Counted from the stretch's first letter, positions 17,785 through 26,950 are shown. The stretch: 32,244 nucleotides of DNA from Calidithermus chliarophilus DSM 9957 (GCF_000430045.1 NZ_KE387023.1:2315229-2347472), one strand, 5' to 3'. Program-made: numbers and translations. Notes: generated by a model from the sequence alone, not told the origin.

Positions 17785-17859
17785 ATGCCTGCGAGCCTCG
17801 CCCTAACCCTAGTCGTAGTAGGCCTAGTAATTATTGGGCCTACCGGGGATAGGGTGTAG
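17785..17859 (+). CDS. ilvL: ilv operon leader peptide, rich in Leu/Val/Ile
   Basis: 24 codons, too short for routine gene calling. The product contains LALTLVVVGLVII: 4 Leu, 4 Val and 2 Ile within residues 5-17, the three end products of the pathway downstream. The regulated codons include CTA (three), GTA (three) and ATT (two), which are scarce in the neighbouring genes. No ribosome site is visible, but the ATG begins about 11 nt after the -10, fitting leaderless initiation. Stalling here should control termination at 17886-17916. Naming it ilvL is by role, not by sequence homology. Confidence 0.85.
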   Translation: MPASLALTLVVVGLVIIGPTGDRV

Positions 17860-17892
17860 CTGTACGAGCTTAAGCGCATCGCGAACCCCCGG
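17818..17892 (+). promoter_or_regulatory. ilv attenuator: pause hairpin and antiterminator pairing
   Basis: Segment 1, GTAGGCC (17818-17824, inside the Val-Gly-Leu codons), pairs exactly with segment 2, GGCCTAC (17837-17843). The adjoining CCGGGG (17843-17848) is complementary to CCCCGG (17887-17892), the 5' arm of the terminator. A ribosome stalled on the Val/Leu/Ile codons would cover segment 1, free 17843-17848 and break the terminator. Confidence 0.75.
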
Positions 17893-17916
17893 ATACTTCC
17901 CGGGGGAGTTTTTTTT
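17886..17916 (+). terminator. attenuator terminator before ilvB
   Basis: Perfect 7-bp stem CCCCCGG (17886-17892) / CCGGGGG (17900-17906) with a 7-nt loop, then AG and eight T residues (17909-17916): a strong intrinsic terminator 15 bp before the ilvB start. Confidence 0.92.
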
Positions 17917-17931
17917 GGAAGAGGAGCGTGT

Positions 17932-19620
17932 ATGAACGGAGCGGCGGCAATCCTGAAAGCGCTGGAGAAGCAGGGGGTGACCACCATCTTCGGGCACCCC
18001 GGGGGCACCATCATGCCCACCTACGATGCCCTCTACGACTCCCCCATCCGGCACATCCTGGTACGGCACGAGCAGGGCGGGGTCCATGCCGCCACCGCCT
18101 ATGCCCGCGCCAGCGGCAAGGTCGGCGTGGTGATGGCGACCTCGGGGCCAGGAGCCCTCAACCTCGTCACCGGGCTGCAGGACGCGCTGATGGACTCCAC
18201 CGCCGTCGTGGCCATCACCGGCAACGTCCCGCAGGCGCTCATCGGCACCGACGCCTTCCAGGAGGCCGACGTCTGCGGCATCACGCAGCCCGTCACCAAG
18301 CACAACTTCCAGATCCGCGACGTGCGCGACATCCCCCGCGTCATCGCCGAGGCCTTCTACATCGCGTCAACGGGCCGCCCGGGGCCGGTGCTGGTGGACA
18401 TCCCCAAGGACGTGCAGCTCGCGCCCTTCACCGGCAGCTTCGACGCCGAGATCGACCTCCCCGGCTACAAGCCCACCTTCAAGGGGCACCCCCGCCAGAT
18501 CGAGCGGGCGCTGGAGGCGCTCGAGAAGGCCCGCAAGCCCATCCTGATGGTGGGGGGCGGGGCCCAGCACGCCTCGAAGGAGGTCGTCGAGTTCGCCGAG
18601 AAGTCGGGCATCCCGGTGATCCCCACCCTGATGGGCCTGGGCGCTTTCCCCGGCACCCACCCGCAATTCCTGGGCATGCCCGGCATGCACGGCTCGGTGG
18701 CGGCCAACCGCTCCATCCAGTACGCCGACACCATCCTGGCCATCGGCCTGCGCTTCGACGACCGCGTCACCGGCAAGATCTCGCGCTTCGCCCCCAACGC
18801 CCACACCATCATCCACGTCGACATCGACCCCGCCGAGATCGGCAAGCTGGTCAACACCGCCATCCCCGTGGTGGGCGACGCCAAGTGGGTGGCCGCCGAG
18901 CTCGCCAAGGGCGCAAAGAAGCTGCGCCTGGACGAGTGGTGGCAGGAGGTGGACGCCTGGCGCACCCAGCACCCCTTTAGCTGGAAGCCCCAGCCCTACC
19001 TGCAGAGCCAGGAGGTCATCCACGCCTTCTGGGAGGCCACCGGGGGCAAGGCGGTGGTGACGTCGGGGGTGGGGCAGCACCAGATGTTCACCGCGCAGTT
19101 CTTCAAGTTCGACAAGCCCCGCTCGTGGATCAACTCCGGCGGGCTGGGCACGATGGGGGTGGGCCTGCCCTTCGCCATCGGCGCGGCGCTGGCGAGGCCG
19201 GGCGAGACCGTCATCGACTTCGACGGCGACGGCTCCTTCCAGATGACCCTGCAGGAGCTGGCCACGGTGAAGAAGTACAACCTCCCCGTCAAGATCGTCA
19301 TCCTCAACAACGGCTTTTTGGGCATGGTGCGGCAGTGGCAAGACCTCTTCCACGCCAAGCGCTACAGCGAGGTCTACCTCGCCGACTCCAACCCCGACTT
19401 CGCCAGGCTGGCCGAGGCCTACGGCATCAAGGGCGTGACCCTCGAGGACAAGTCCCGGCTGGCCGAGACCGTGCGGGAGGTGCTGGAGCACGACGGCCCG
19501 GTGCTGCTGGAGTGCCGCGTGCACCACGAGGAGGGCGTGTTCCCCATGATCCCTTCGGGCGGGGCCGCCGAGGACATGATCATCGAGAACCCGCGCGAGA
19601 CCGTCGAGGCAGGGGGCTAA
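17932..19620 (+). CDS. ilvB: acetolactate synthase, catalytic (large) subunit
   Basis: 562 aa. A ThDP- and FAD-dependent enzyme that condenses two pyruvates to acetolactate, or pyruvate with 2-oxobutyrate to acetohydroxybutyrate, the common step for valine, leucine and isoleucine. The activating Glu47 is in RHEQGGVHAATAYAR; GDGSFQMTLQELATVKKYNLP followed by ILNNGFLGMVRQWQ is the ThDP-Mg motif. The ATG at 17932 has a GGAAGAGGAG ribosome site. First structural gene after the attenuator. The separate regulatory subunit gene ilvN follows after an inserted cupin gene. Confidence 0.97.
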   Translation: MNGAAAILKALEKQGVTTIFGHPGGTIMPTYDALYDSPIRHILVRHEQGGVHAATAYARASGKVGVVMATSGPGALNLVTGLQDALMDSTAVVAITGNVPQALIGTDAFQEADVCGITQPVTKHNFQIRDVRDIPRVIAEAFYIASTGRPGPVLVDIPKDVQLAPFTGSFDAEIDLPGYKPTFKGHPRQIERALEALEKARKPILMVGGGAQHASKEVVEFAEKSGIPVIPTLMGLGAFPGTHPQFLGMPGMHGSVAANRSIQYADTILAIGLRFDDRVTGKISRFAPNAHTIIHVDIDPAEIGKLVNTAIPVVGDAKWVAAELAKGAKKLRLDEWWQEVDAWRTQHPFSWKPQPYLQSQEVIHAFWEATGGKAVVTSGVGQHQMFTAQFFKFDKPRSWINSGGLGTMGVGLPFAIGAALARPGETVIDFDGDGSFQMTLQELATVKKYNLPVKIVILNNGFLGMVRQWQDLFHAKRYSEVYLADSNPDFARLAEAYGIKGVTLEDKSRLAETVREVLEHDGPVLLECRVHHEEGVFPMIPSGGAAEDMIIENPRETVEAGG

Positions 19621-19624
19621 CCCC

Positions 19625-19983
19625 ATGCAGGAAAAGGTCGTCAACCTGGCACAGAAGTTCTCCCTGTTCTCCGAGCATTGGTCCCCCAAGCTCGTGGCCC
19701 GCATGAACGATTACGAGTTCAAGCTGGTCAGGATTCAGGGCGACTTCGTGTGGCACAAGCACGAGGACACCGACGAGGTGTTTATCGTTCTCGAGGGAGA
19801 GATGCGCATTGACTTCCGCGATGGGCCGGTACACCTCAAAGCCGGGGAGTTGCTCGTGGTGCCCAAAAACGTCGAGCACAAGCCCTACGCCGAGCAGGAG
19901 TGCAAGGTCATGCTGGTCGAGCCAGTGGGCGTGGTGAACACCGGCGATGCCGGGGGCGCGTTGACCGCCGAGGTGGAGGCGAT

Positions 19984-19987
<4 letters not shown>
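19625..19987 (+). CDS. cupin-domain protein inside the ilv operon
   Basis: 120 aa single-domain cupin. Motif 1 is complete (Gly39, His44, His46, Glu51, Gly58) and motif 2 carries Gly74, Pro80 and His85, so a bound divalent metal is likely. It starts 5 bp after the ilvB stop and its stop overlaps the ilvN start (ATGA at 19984-19987), so it is co-translated with both synthase subunits. Similar small cupins are annotated only by domain. A role in metabolite binding, isomerisation or protection of the synthase is conceivable, but nothing in the sequence fixes it. Confidence 0.88.
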
Positions 19988-21580
<1,593 letters not shown>

Positions 21581-21583
<3 letters not shown>

Positions 21584-21650
21584 TAGCTCATGGCCCATGG
21601 CCGATAGCCCGATAACCCCTGCCATGAGCGATTCGCTATCGGCCATGAGC
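21581..21650. repeat. GATAGC/CATGAGC intergenic inverted repeats between ilvC and leuA
   Basis: CATGGCCGATAGC (21596-21608) and GCTATCGGCCATG (21635-21647) are perfect 13-bp complements. GCTCATGGC (21586-21594) also pairs with either GCCATGAGC copy (21621-21629 or 21642-21650), so alternative hairpins are possible. No T-tract follows, so it is not an obvious terminator. Confidence 0.7.
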
Positions 21651-21667
21651 GGAAACCGGAGGTTTCC
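21651..21667 (+). promoter_or_regulatory. leuA: hairpin enclosing the leuA ribosome-binding site
   Basis: GGAAACC (21651-21657) and GGTTTCC (21661-21667) are perfect complements around a GGA loop, immediately before the leuA ATG at 21668. The ribosome site GGAGG (21658-21662) spans the loop and the start of the 3' arm. Confidence 0.5.
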
Positions 21668-23227
21668 ATGAGGCACATCCGAATCTTCGACACCACGCTT
21701 CGGGACGGGGAGCAGTCGCCCGGCGTAGCCCTTTCCCTGCAGCAGAAGCTCGAGATCGCCCACGCCCTGGCCCGGCTGGGCGTGGACATCATCGAGGCGG
21801 GCTTCCCGGTGAACGGGGCGAGCGAGTTCGAGTGCGTGCACAAGATCGCCCGCGAGGTGCGGGGACCGGTGATCTGCGGGCTCGCCCGCACCCACAAGCT
21901 CGACATCGAGCGGGCCGCCGCCGCGCTCGAGCCCGCCGAGAAGCGCCGCATCCACGTCTTCACCAGCGCCAGCCGGGTGCACCTGGAGTACATGCTCAAG
22001 AAGACCCCCGAGCAGATCCTCGAGCTCACCGACGAGATGGTGCGCTACGCCCGCAACTTCACCGACGACGTGGAGTTCAGCGCCCAGGACGTGATGCGCG
22101 CCGACTTCGACTTCGTGCTGCGCCTCTACGAGACCGCCATCGCCGCCGGGGCCACCACCATCAACATCCCCGACACCACCGGCTACGGCACGCCGCTGGA
22201 GTACGGCGCCCTCATCAAGCGCATCCACGACGAGGTGGTGCGCGGGCGCGACGTGCACATCTCCGCCCACTGCCACGACGACCTGGGCATGGCCACCGCC
22301 AACAGCCTGGCGGCGGTGGAGAACGGCGCGACCCAGATCGAGTGCACCGTCAACGGCATCGGGGAGCGGGCCGGGAACACCGCTTTGGAGGAAGTGGTCA
22401 TGGCGATCTACACCCGCCGCGACCACTACCAGGCCGAGACCCGGATCAACACCCGCGAGATCTACCGCGTCAGCCGCATGGTCGAGCGCTACACCGGCAT
22501 GGTGGTGCAGCCCAACAAGGCCATCGTGGGCGACAACGCCTTCGCCCACGAGTCGGGCATCCACCAGGACGGCGTGATCAAGAACAAAGAGACCTACGAG
22601 ATCATGAACGCCGAGATGGTCGGGCGCGAGGCCGCCGTGCTGGTGCTGGGCAAGCACTCGGGCCGAGCCGCCGTCAAGAAAGCCCTGCAGGACCTGGGCT
22701 ACGAGCTCGGCGAGAGCCAGATGCAGGCGGTGTTCCAGCGCTTCCGCGAGATCGTCGACCGCAAGGGGCCCATCAGCACCGAAGAGCTGCGGGCCTTGGT
22801 CGAGAGCGAAACCGCGCCCACCGCGCACCTGTTCAGCATCGAGCAGCTCCAGTTCTTCTCCGGCTACGGCATGCTGCCCACCGCCACCGTGCGCCTGAAG
22901 ACCCCCGAGGGCGAGGTGACCACTACGGCCATCGGCGACGGGCCGGTGGACGCGGTCTACAAGGCGCTCGCCGAGGCCATCGAGATCCAGCCGGAGCTCG
23001 AGCTCTACCGCGTGGAGGCCGTCACCGGCACCACCGAGGCGCTGGGCGAGGTCACGGTCAAGCTCAAGCTGGGCGAAGTCCTCGCCACCGGCCACGGCAT
23101 CTCGCCCGACATCATCGAGGCTTCGGCACGCGCCTACCTCGACGCGGCCAACAAGCTGGTGGCCGGGCAGGCGGCCAAGCACCCGCCGAGCCTGGACGAG
23201 GTGCAGATCAAGGGCATCGTCCGGTGA
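21668..23227 (+). CDS. leuA: 2-isopropylmalate synthase
   Basis: 519 aa, the usual length for bacterial LeuA. Condenses 2-oxoisovalerate with acetyl-CoA, the first committed step to leucine. The catalytic TIM barrel opens with FDTTLRDGEQSPG (Arg12-Asp13); the metal-binding pair is His201 and His203 (AHCHDDLGMA), followed by CTVNGIGERAGNTALEEV. A subdomain and a C-terminal LeuA dimer domain (from about 390) are present, the site of leucine feedback inhibition. The Leu/Val/Ile attenuator upstream and the ribosome-site hairpin are the visible controls. Confidence 0.96.
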   Translation: MRHIRIFDTTLRDGEQSPGVALSLQQKLEIAHALARLGVDIIEAGFPVNGASEFECVHKIAREVRGPVICGLARTHKLDIERAAAALEPAEKRRIHVFTSASRVHLEYMLKKTPEQILELTDEMVRYARNFTDDVEFSAQDVMRADFDFVLRLYETAIAAGATTINIPDTTGYGTPLEYGALIKRIHDEVVRGRDVHISAHCHDDLGMATANSLAAVENGATQIECTVNGIGERAGNTALEEVVMAIYTRRDHYQAETRINTREIYRVSRMVERYTGMVVQPNKAIVGDNAFAHESGIHQDGVIKNKETYEIMNAEMVGREAAVLVLGKHSGRAAVKKALQDLGYELGESQMQAVFQRFREIVDRKGPISTEELRALVESETAPTAHLFSIEQLQFFSGYGMLPTATVRLKTPEGEVTTTAIGDGPVDAVYKALAEAIEIQPELELYRVEAVTGTTEALGEVTVKLKLGEVLATGHGISPDIIEASARAYLDAANKLVAGQAAKHPPSLDEVQIKGIVR

Positions 23228-23252
23228 GCGTACGAGCCAGGGAGGCCGGGTC

Positions 23253-23552
23253 GTGATCTTCGAGGTGGCGGATCTTCGCGTGAAGGATGAGCTGACGACC
23301 GAGTTCGAGTCGGCGTTGGCACACTTGGCGCAGCGCTTCTCGAGCCTTCCCGCCTACCTGGCCCACGAGCTCCAGCGTAGCCTCGAGGGCAACCGCTACC
23401 TCTTGCTGCTCGCCCTCGGCAATGAGCGGGACAAGCCGGCTTTCCTCGAGGCTTTCGCGCCCGTGGCTGCCGTGCTCGAGACCTTTCTGGAAGCGCCTCT
23501 GCGCCTCGAGTCCTTCAAACGTGTCCTTCTGTCCGGCCCGGGAAATGGGTAG
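23253..23552 (+). CDS. small ABM-like (ferredoxin-fold) protein, unknown function
   Basis: 99 aa; GTG start at 23253 with a GGGAGG ribosome site. Pattern of a dimeric alpha-beta barrel protein (ABM-like): strand IFEVADLRV, helix DELTTEFESALAHLAQRFSSL, strand AYLAHELQRSLEGNRYLLLLALG, helix FLEAFAPVAAVLETFL. It resembles the second small protein at 23778 in layout, but key residues differ. The assignment rests on secondary-structure pattern only. 25 bp after leuA, probably co-transcribed. Confidence 0.65.
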   Translation: MIFEVADLRVKDELTTEFESALAHLAQRFSSLPAYLAHELQRSLEGNRYLLLLALGNERDKPAFLEAFAPVAAVLETFLEAPLRLESFKRVLLSGPGNG

Positions 23553-23560
23553 AACCCGTT

Positions 23561-23770
23561 ATGGTTGCCCTAGAAGAACTCAAGGCCACCGTCCTTCGCA
23601 TGGAGCAGCGGCTGAATGCCCTGAAAGACGCGCGGGTCGAGGAACTCATGAAGGCTTACCGCGAGTTGGTGCCACGTTTCGAGCGGGACTTCGAGGACGA
23701 ACGTGAACGACTGCTCTCGCGGGGCGGGGCGCTGATGCTGGTGCAGCAGGCGTGGAAGGAAAGGGCCTAG
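23561..23770 (+). CDS. small helical protein, unknown function
   Basis: 69 aa, ATG start 8 bp after the previous stop. Almost entirely charged helix (LEELKATVLRMEQRLNALKDARVEELMKAYRELVPRFERDF), likely coiled coil. No family recognised. Its placement between two ABM-like genes and short spacings suggest the three are made together. Confidence 0.6.
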   Translation: MVALEELKATVLRMEQRLNALKDARVEELMKAYRELVPRFERDFEDERERLLSRGGALMLVQQAWKERA

Positions 23771-23777
23771 GGAGGCT

Positions 23778-24071
23778 ATGGTCCTCGAGTCCGCCTACCT
23801 CAGCGTCAAGCCCGGCCAGGAGCCGGAGTTCGAAGCCGCTTTCGCCCGGGCGTCGGCCCTGATCGCCTCGACCTCCGGCTACCGCTGGCACCGGCTGCAC
23901 CGCACCCTCGAGGACCCCAGCCTCTACCTGCTGCTCGTGGAGTGGGACACGCTCGAGGCCCACACCGTCGGCTTCCGGCAGTCGCCGCGGTATCAGGACT
24001 GGAAAAAGCTGCTCCACCACTTCTACGAACCCTTTCCCACCGTATGGCACCACACCCAGGTATACCCGTGA
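23778..24071 (+). CDS. ABM-domain (antibiotic biosynthesis monooxygenase-like) protein
   Basis: 97 aa with GGGAGG ribosome site. Typical ABM domain order: VLESAYLSVKPGQEPEFEAAFARA, then GYRWHRLHRTLEDPSLYLLLVEWDTLEAH, then a C-terminal helix/strand ending FYEPFPTVWHH. Such dimeric barrels include cofactor-free oxygenases, heme-handling proteins and proteins of no known activity; the substrate is not evident. Its stop overlaps the GTG start of the acetyltransferase (GTGA at 24068-24071). Confidence 0.8.
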   Translation: MVLESAYLSVKPGQEPEFEAAFARASALIASTSGYRWHRLHRTLEDPSLYLLLVEWDTLEAHTVGFRQSPRYQDWKKLLHHFYEPFPTVWHHTQVYP

Positions 24072-24589
24072 CCATCCGCCCGGCCCGCCCCGACGACGCC
24101 CCCGCCGTCGCCCGCGTCCACGTGGACTCCTGGCGCGAGACCTACTCAGGTCTGGTCCCCGGCGACTTCCTGGCCTCGCTCTCCTACGAGCGGCGCGAGC
24201 AGATGTGGCGCAGCGGGCTCGAGCACCCCGGCTGGAAGGGCGTGCTGTTCGTGGCGGAAGACCCCGAACACGGGGTCGTGGGCTTCGTGGCCGGTGGCCC
24301 GCCGCAAGAGCCTGATGGGGAGTTTTCCTGCGAGCTGTGGGCCATCTATCTCCTGCGGGCACACCAGGGAAAGGGAACCGGGGGGCAGCTCTTCCGGCGC
24401 TTCGTGGAGGAGATGGCCTCGAGGGGCCATTCCTCCATGCTGCTGTGGGTGCTGGCCGAGAACCCGACCACGAACTTTTACGAGCACATGGGCGGGGTGA
24501 GGGTGCGCGAGAGGGAGATCGAGGTCGGGGGGAAGAAGCTGGTGGAGTGGGCGTACGGCTGGCGCGACCTGAGGGGGAGTGAGGCGTGA
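24068..24589 (+). CDS. GNAT-family N-acetyltransferase
   Basis: 173 aa from the GTG at 24068, which overlaps the upstream stop. A GNAT fold begins TIRPARPDDAPAVARVHVDSWRETYSGLVP. The acetyl-CoA pyrophosphate loop is ELWAIYLLRAHQGKGTGGQLFRRF (Q/R-x-x-G-x-G/A = HQGKGTG), then LWVLAENPTTNFYEHMGGV. The longer in-frame reading from 23942 would run over the ABM gene and is not used. The substrate (small molecule or protein) cannot be told. It also overlaps the cimA start (GTGA at 24586-24589), so translation is coupled through three genes. Confidence 0.87.
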   Translation: MTIRPARPDDAPAVARVHVDSWRETYSGLVPGDFLASLSYERREQMWRSGLEHPGWKGVLFVAEDPEHGVVGFVAGGPPQEPDGEFSCELWAIYLLRAHQGKGTGGQLFRRFVEEMASRGHSSMLLWVLAENPTTNFYEHMGGVRVREREIEVGGKKLVEWAYGWRDLRGSEA

Positions 24590-26172
24590 TCGAAATTCTG
24601 GACACCACACTGCGAGACGGCACCCAGGGGCAGGCCGTGAGCCTCTCCAGCGACGACAAGGTGGCCATCGCCCGGCGGCTGGCGGCCTTCGGCGTGCCCC
24701 TCGTCGAGGGCGGCTGGCCGGGGTCGAACCCCAAGGACGCCGAGTTCTTCGCTCGCATGAAGGGCGTGGACCTGGGCCAGACCCGGCTGGTGGCCTTCGG
24801 CTCGACCCGGCGCAAGGGGCTGAGGCCACAGGACGACGCTTCGGTGCAGGCCATGCTGGGGGCCCGCACCCCGGTGGTCACGGTGGTCGCCAAGTCCTGG
24901 GACTTCCACGTGAGGGAGGCGCTCGAGGTGAGCCTGGAGGAGAACCTGCGCATGATCGAGGAGACCTACGCCTACCTGGTGAGCCAGGGACGGCGGGTCA
25001 TCCACGACGCCGAGCACTTCTTCGACGGCTTCAAGGCCAACCGGGGCTACGCCCTCGCGACGCTCGAGGCCGCCGTGCGTGGCGGGGCCGACACGCTGTG
25101 CCTGTGCGACACCAACGGCGGCAGCCTGCCCGAGGAGGTCGCCGAGATCACCCGCGCTGTCGTGGAGGCCTTCCCAAGCGTTCGCATCGGCATCCACCCC
25201 CACAACGACGGGGAACTGGCCGTCGCCAACGCGCTGGCCGCCGTGCGAGCCGGGGCGACCCACGTGCAGGGCACCATCAACGGCTACGGCGAGCGCTGCG
25301 GCAACCTCAACCTCACCAGCACCATCCCCAACCTGATCCTCAAGTACGGGCTCGAGCTAGAGGGCATCAGCCGGGAGAAGCTCTCGGAACTGCGCGAGGT
25401 CTCGCACTACGTGGACGAGCGGGCCAACCTCACCCCCAACCTGCGGGCGCCTTACGTGGGCGACGCGGCCTTCGCGCACAAAGGCGGCATCCACGTCTCG
25501 GCGGTGCTGAAGAACCCGCGCACCTACGAGCACGTGCCCCCCGAGGCGGTCGGCAACACCCGCCGGGTGCTGGTCTCCGACCTCTCGGGCCGAAGCAACC
25601 TGCTCGCCAAGTTGGCCGAGGCCGGGGTGCAGGTGCCTAAGGAGACGGCGGGGGCGCTCTTGGAGGAGGTCAAGCAGCTCGAGCACGCCGGCTACTCCTT
25701 CGAGGGCGCCGAGGCGAGCTTCTACCTGCTGGCTCACCGGCTGCGCGGTGGCAAGCTCCCCTTCGAGCTGATGGGTTTCAGCGTGTTCATGCACGCCAAC
25801 GACGACCGCCCCGACACCCCCACCTGGGCCGAGGCCACGGTGCGGGTGAAGGTAGGGGAGAGCGTGCAGCACACGGCGGGGGAGAGCAAGTTCGGCCCGG
25901 TCTCGGCGCTCGACGTGGCCTTTCGCAAGGCGGTGCAGGCCTTCTACCCCGAGATCGGCGAGATCGAGCTCTCCGACTACAAGATGCGCATCCTCAGCGG
26001 GCAGGAGAGCGGCACCTCGAGCGGGGTGCGCGTCATGATCGAGATGCACCGCGCCGGCGAGCGCTGGACCACCGTAGGCGCGAGCCGCAACAGCCTCGAG
26101 GCCTCCCTCAAGGCCCTCACCGACGGCTACGCCTACGCGCTGGTGAAAGCTCAGCCGGTGCCGCAGGATTGA
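24586..26172 (+). CDS. cimA: citramalate synthase (LeuA-like)
   Basis: 528 aa from GTG at 24586. Condenses pyruvate with acetyl-CoA to (R)-citramalate, the threonine-independent entry to isoleucine. The LeuA-type barrel opens with LDTTLRDGTQGQAVSLS (Arg10-Asp11); metal ligands are His204 and His206 (GIHPHNDGELAVAN), followed by GTINGYGERCGNLNL. The segments GGWPGSNPKD, HDAEHFFDGFKANRGYA and CDTNGG distinguish the CimA group from LeuA and homocitrate synthase. A C-terminal regulatory domain is present (from about 385). Terminal gene of the operon, converging on the glycosyltransferase gene. Confidence 0.9.
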   Translation: MIEILDTTLRDGTQGQAVSLSSDDKVAIARRLAAFGVPLVEGGWPGSNPKDAEFFARMKGVDLGQTRLVAFGSTRRKGLRPQDDASVQAMLGARTPVVTVVAKSWDFHVREALEVSLEENLRMIEETYAYLVSQGRRVIHDAEHFFDGFKANRGYALATLEAAVRGGADTLCLCDTNGGSLPEEVAEITRAVVEAFPSVRIGIHPHNDGELAVANALAAVRAGATHVQGTINGYGERCGNLNLTSTIPNLILKYGLELEGISREKLSELREVSHYVDERANLTPNLRAPYVGDAAFAHKGGIHVSAVLKNPRTYEHVPPEAVGNTRRVLVSDLSGRSNLLAKLAEAGVQVPKETAGALLEEVKQLEHAGYSFEGAEASFYLLAHRLRGGKLPFELMGFSVFMHANDDRPDTPTWAEATVRVKVGESVQHTAGESKFGPVSALDVAFRKAVQAFYPEIGEIELSDYKMRILSGQESGTSSGVRVMIEMHRAGERWTTVGASRNSLEASLKALTDGYAYALVKAQPVPQD

Positions 26173-26177
26173 TGCCG

Positions 26178-26235
26178 ATAGCTGATAGCCGATAGCTCAT
26201 AGCCCAGAACCCTTGGCTATTCGGCTATCAGCTAT
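26178..26235. repeat. GATAGC-type inverted repeat between convergent genes
   Basis: ATAGCTGATAGCCG (26178-26191) and CGGCTATCAGCTAT (26222-26235) are perfect 14-bp complements with further GATAGC/CATAGC units between. It lies between cimA and the glycosyltransferase gene, whose stop codon (26228-26230) is inside the right arm. May work as a bidirectional terminator, though no T-tract is present. Confidence 0.65.
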
Positions 26236-26950
26236 GGGCTTTCTCCGCCGCGCGCACCAGCCGCACGAATTGGAGCAGGCGGGGGAAGCGCCCCCAGCGC
26301 TTGTGGTCGCCCGCGATGCGCACCAGCCACTCGAGCTTCAGCCGCTGGGCCAGCGGGTGCACCCGCTTGACCTCGCCCGACAGCACGTCCAGCACCCCGC
26401 CGACGCCGATGGCGACCTTGGCCCCCAGCCGGGCCTTGTGGCGGTGAATGAACAGGTCCTGGCGCTCGCCCATGCCCACCAGCAGCAGGTCGGGCCGGGC
26501 TTGGGCGATCCGCTCGACCACCGGGGCTTCGTCTTTGAAATAGCCGTCCTGGACGCCCGCCACCTGGATGCCCCAGCGGGCCCGGGCGTTCTCGGCGGCC
26601 TTCTCGGCCACGCCGGGCTTGGCGCCCAGGAAGAATACCCGCAGCCTGGGGCCGAAGCGCTCGAAGAGGGCGGGGGTCAGGTCGGCGCCGGTCACGCGGC
26701 CGGGCAACTGCTCGCCGGTGAGGCGGCGCACCGCCCACACGATGCCCACACCGTCGGCGGTGACCAGCTCGCTCTGTCGGGCGGCCCGCACGAGCTCGGG
26801 GTCGCTCTGGGCCCGCACCACGTACTCGGGGTTGAGGGTGATGACCTGGTGGGTGCCGGGCGAGTCCAGCATCTTCCCGATGCGCTCCACGGCCTCCTCG
26901 AGGCCCACGAGGTCCACCGGCAGCCCTAGGATTTCGGCCCTTCGCATCAT
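26228..26950 (-). CDS. WecG/TagA/CpsF-family glycosyltransferase
   Basis: 240 aa, the family length. Conserved segments are present in order: TLNPEYVVRA (about 38-47), ADGVGIVWA (about 65-73), RVTGADLTP, FFLGAKPGVAEKA, PDLLLVGMGERQDLF and GVGGVLDVLSGEVKR. These enzymes transfer N-acetylmannosamine-type sugars to lipid-linked precursors at the inner membrane face during surface polysaccharide assembly; the exact donor is not readable. The first of two adjacent ATGs (26950) overlaps the upstream ComB-like stop, so translation is coupled. The 3' end runs into the GATAGC repeat. Confidence 0.9.
   Translation of the reverse strand: MMRRAEILGLPVDLVGLEEAVERIGKMLDSPGTHQVITLNPEYVVRAQSDPELVRAARQSELVTADGVGIVWAVRRLTGEQLPGRVTGADLTPALFERFGPRLRVFFLGAKPGVAEKAAENARARWGIQVAGVQDGYFKDEAPVVERIAQARPDLLLVGMGERQDLFIHRHKARLGAKVAIGVGGVLDVLSGEVKRVHPLAQRLKLEWLVRIAGDHKRWGRFPRLLQFVRLVRAAEKAHS

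Noticed and set aside
19900-19983. Upstream in-frame start for ilvN
   Set aside because: It lies inside the cupin gene; the ATGA overlap start gives the standard ACT-domain N-terminus (MRHVVSVLVQDKPGV).
23422-23706. Second plus-strand frame across the small genes after leuA
   Set aside because: It overlaps two better-supported small genes with ABM-like or helical patterns and is Arg/Pro-rich.
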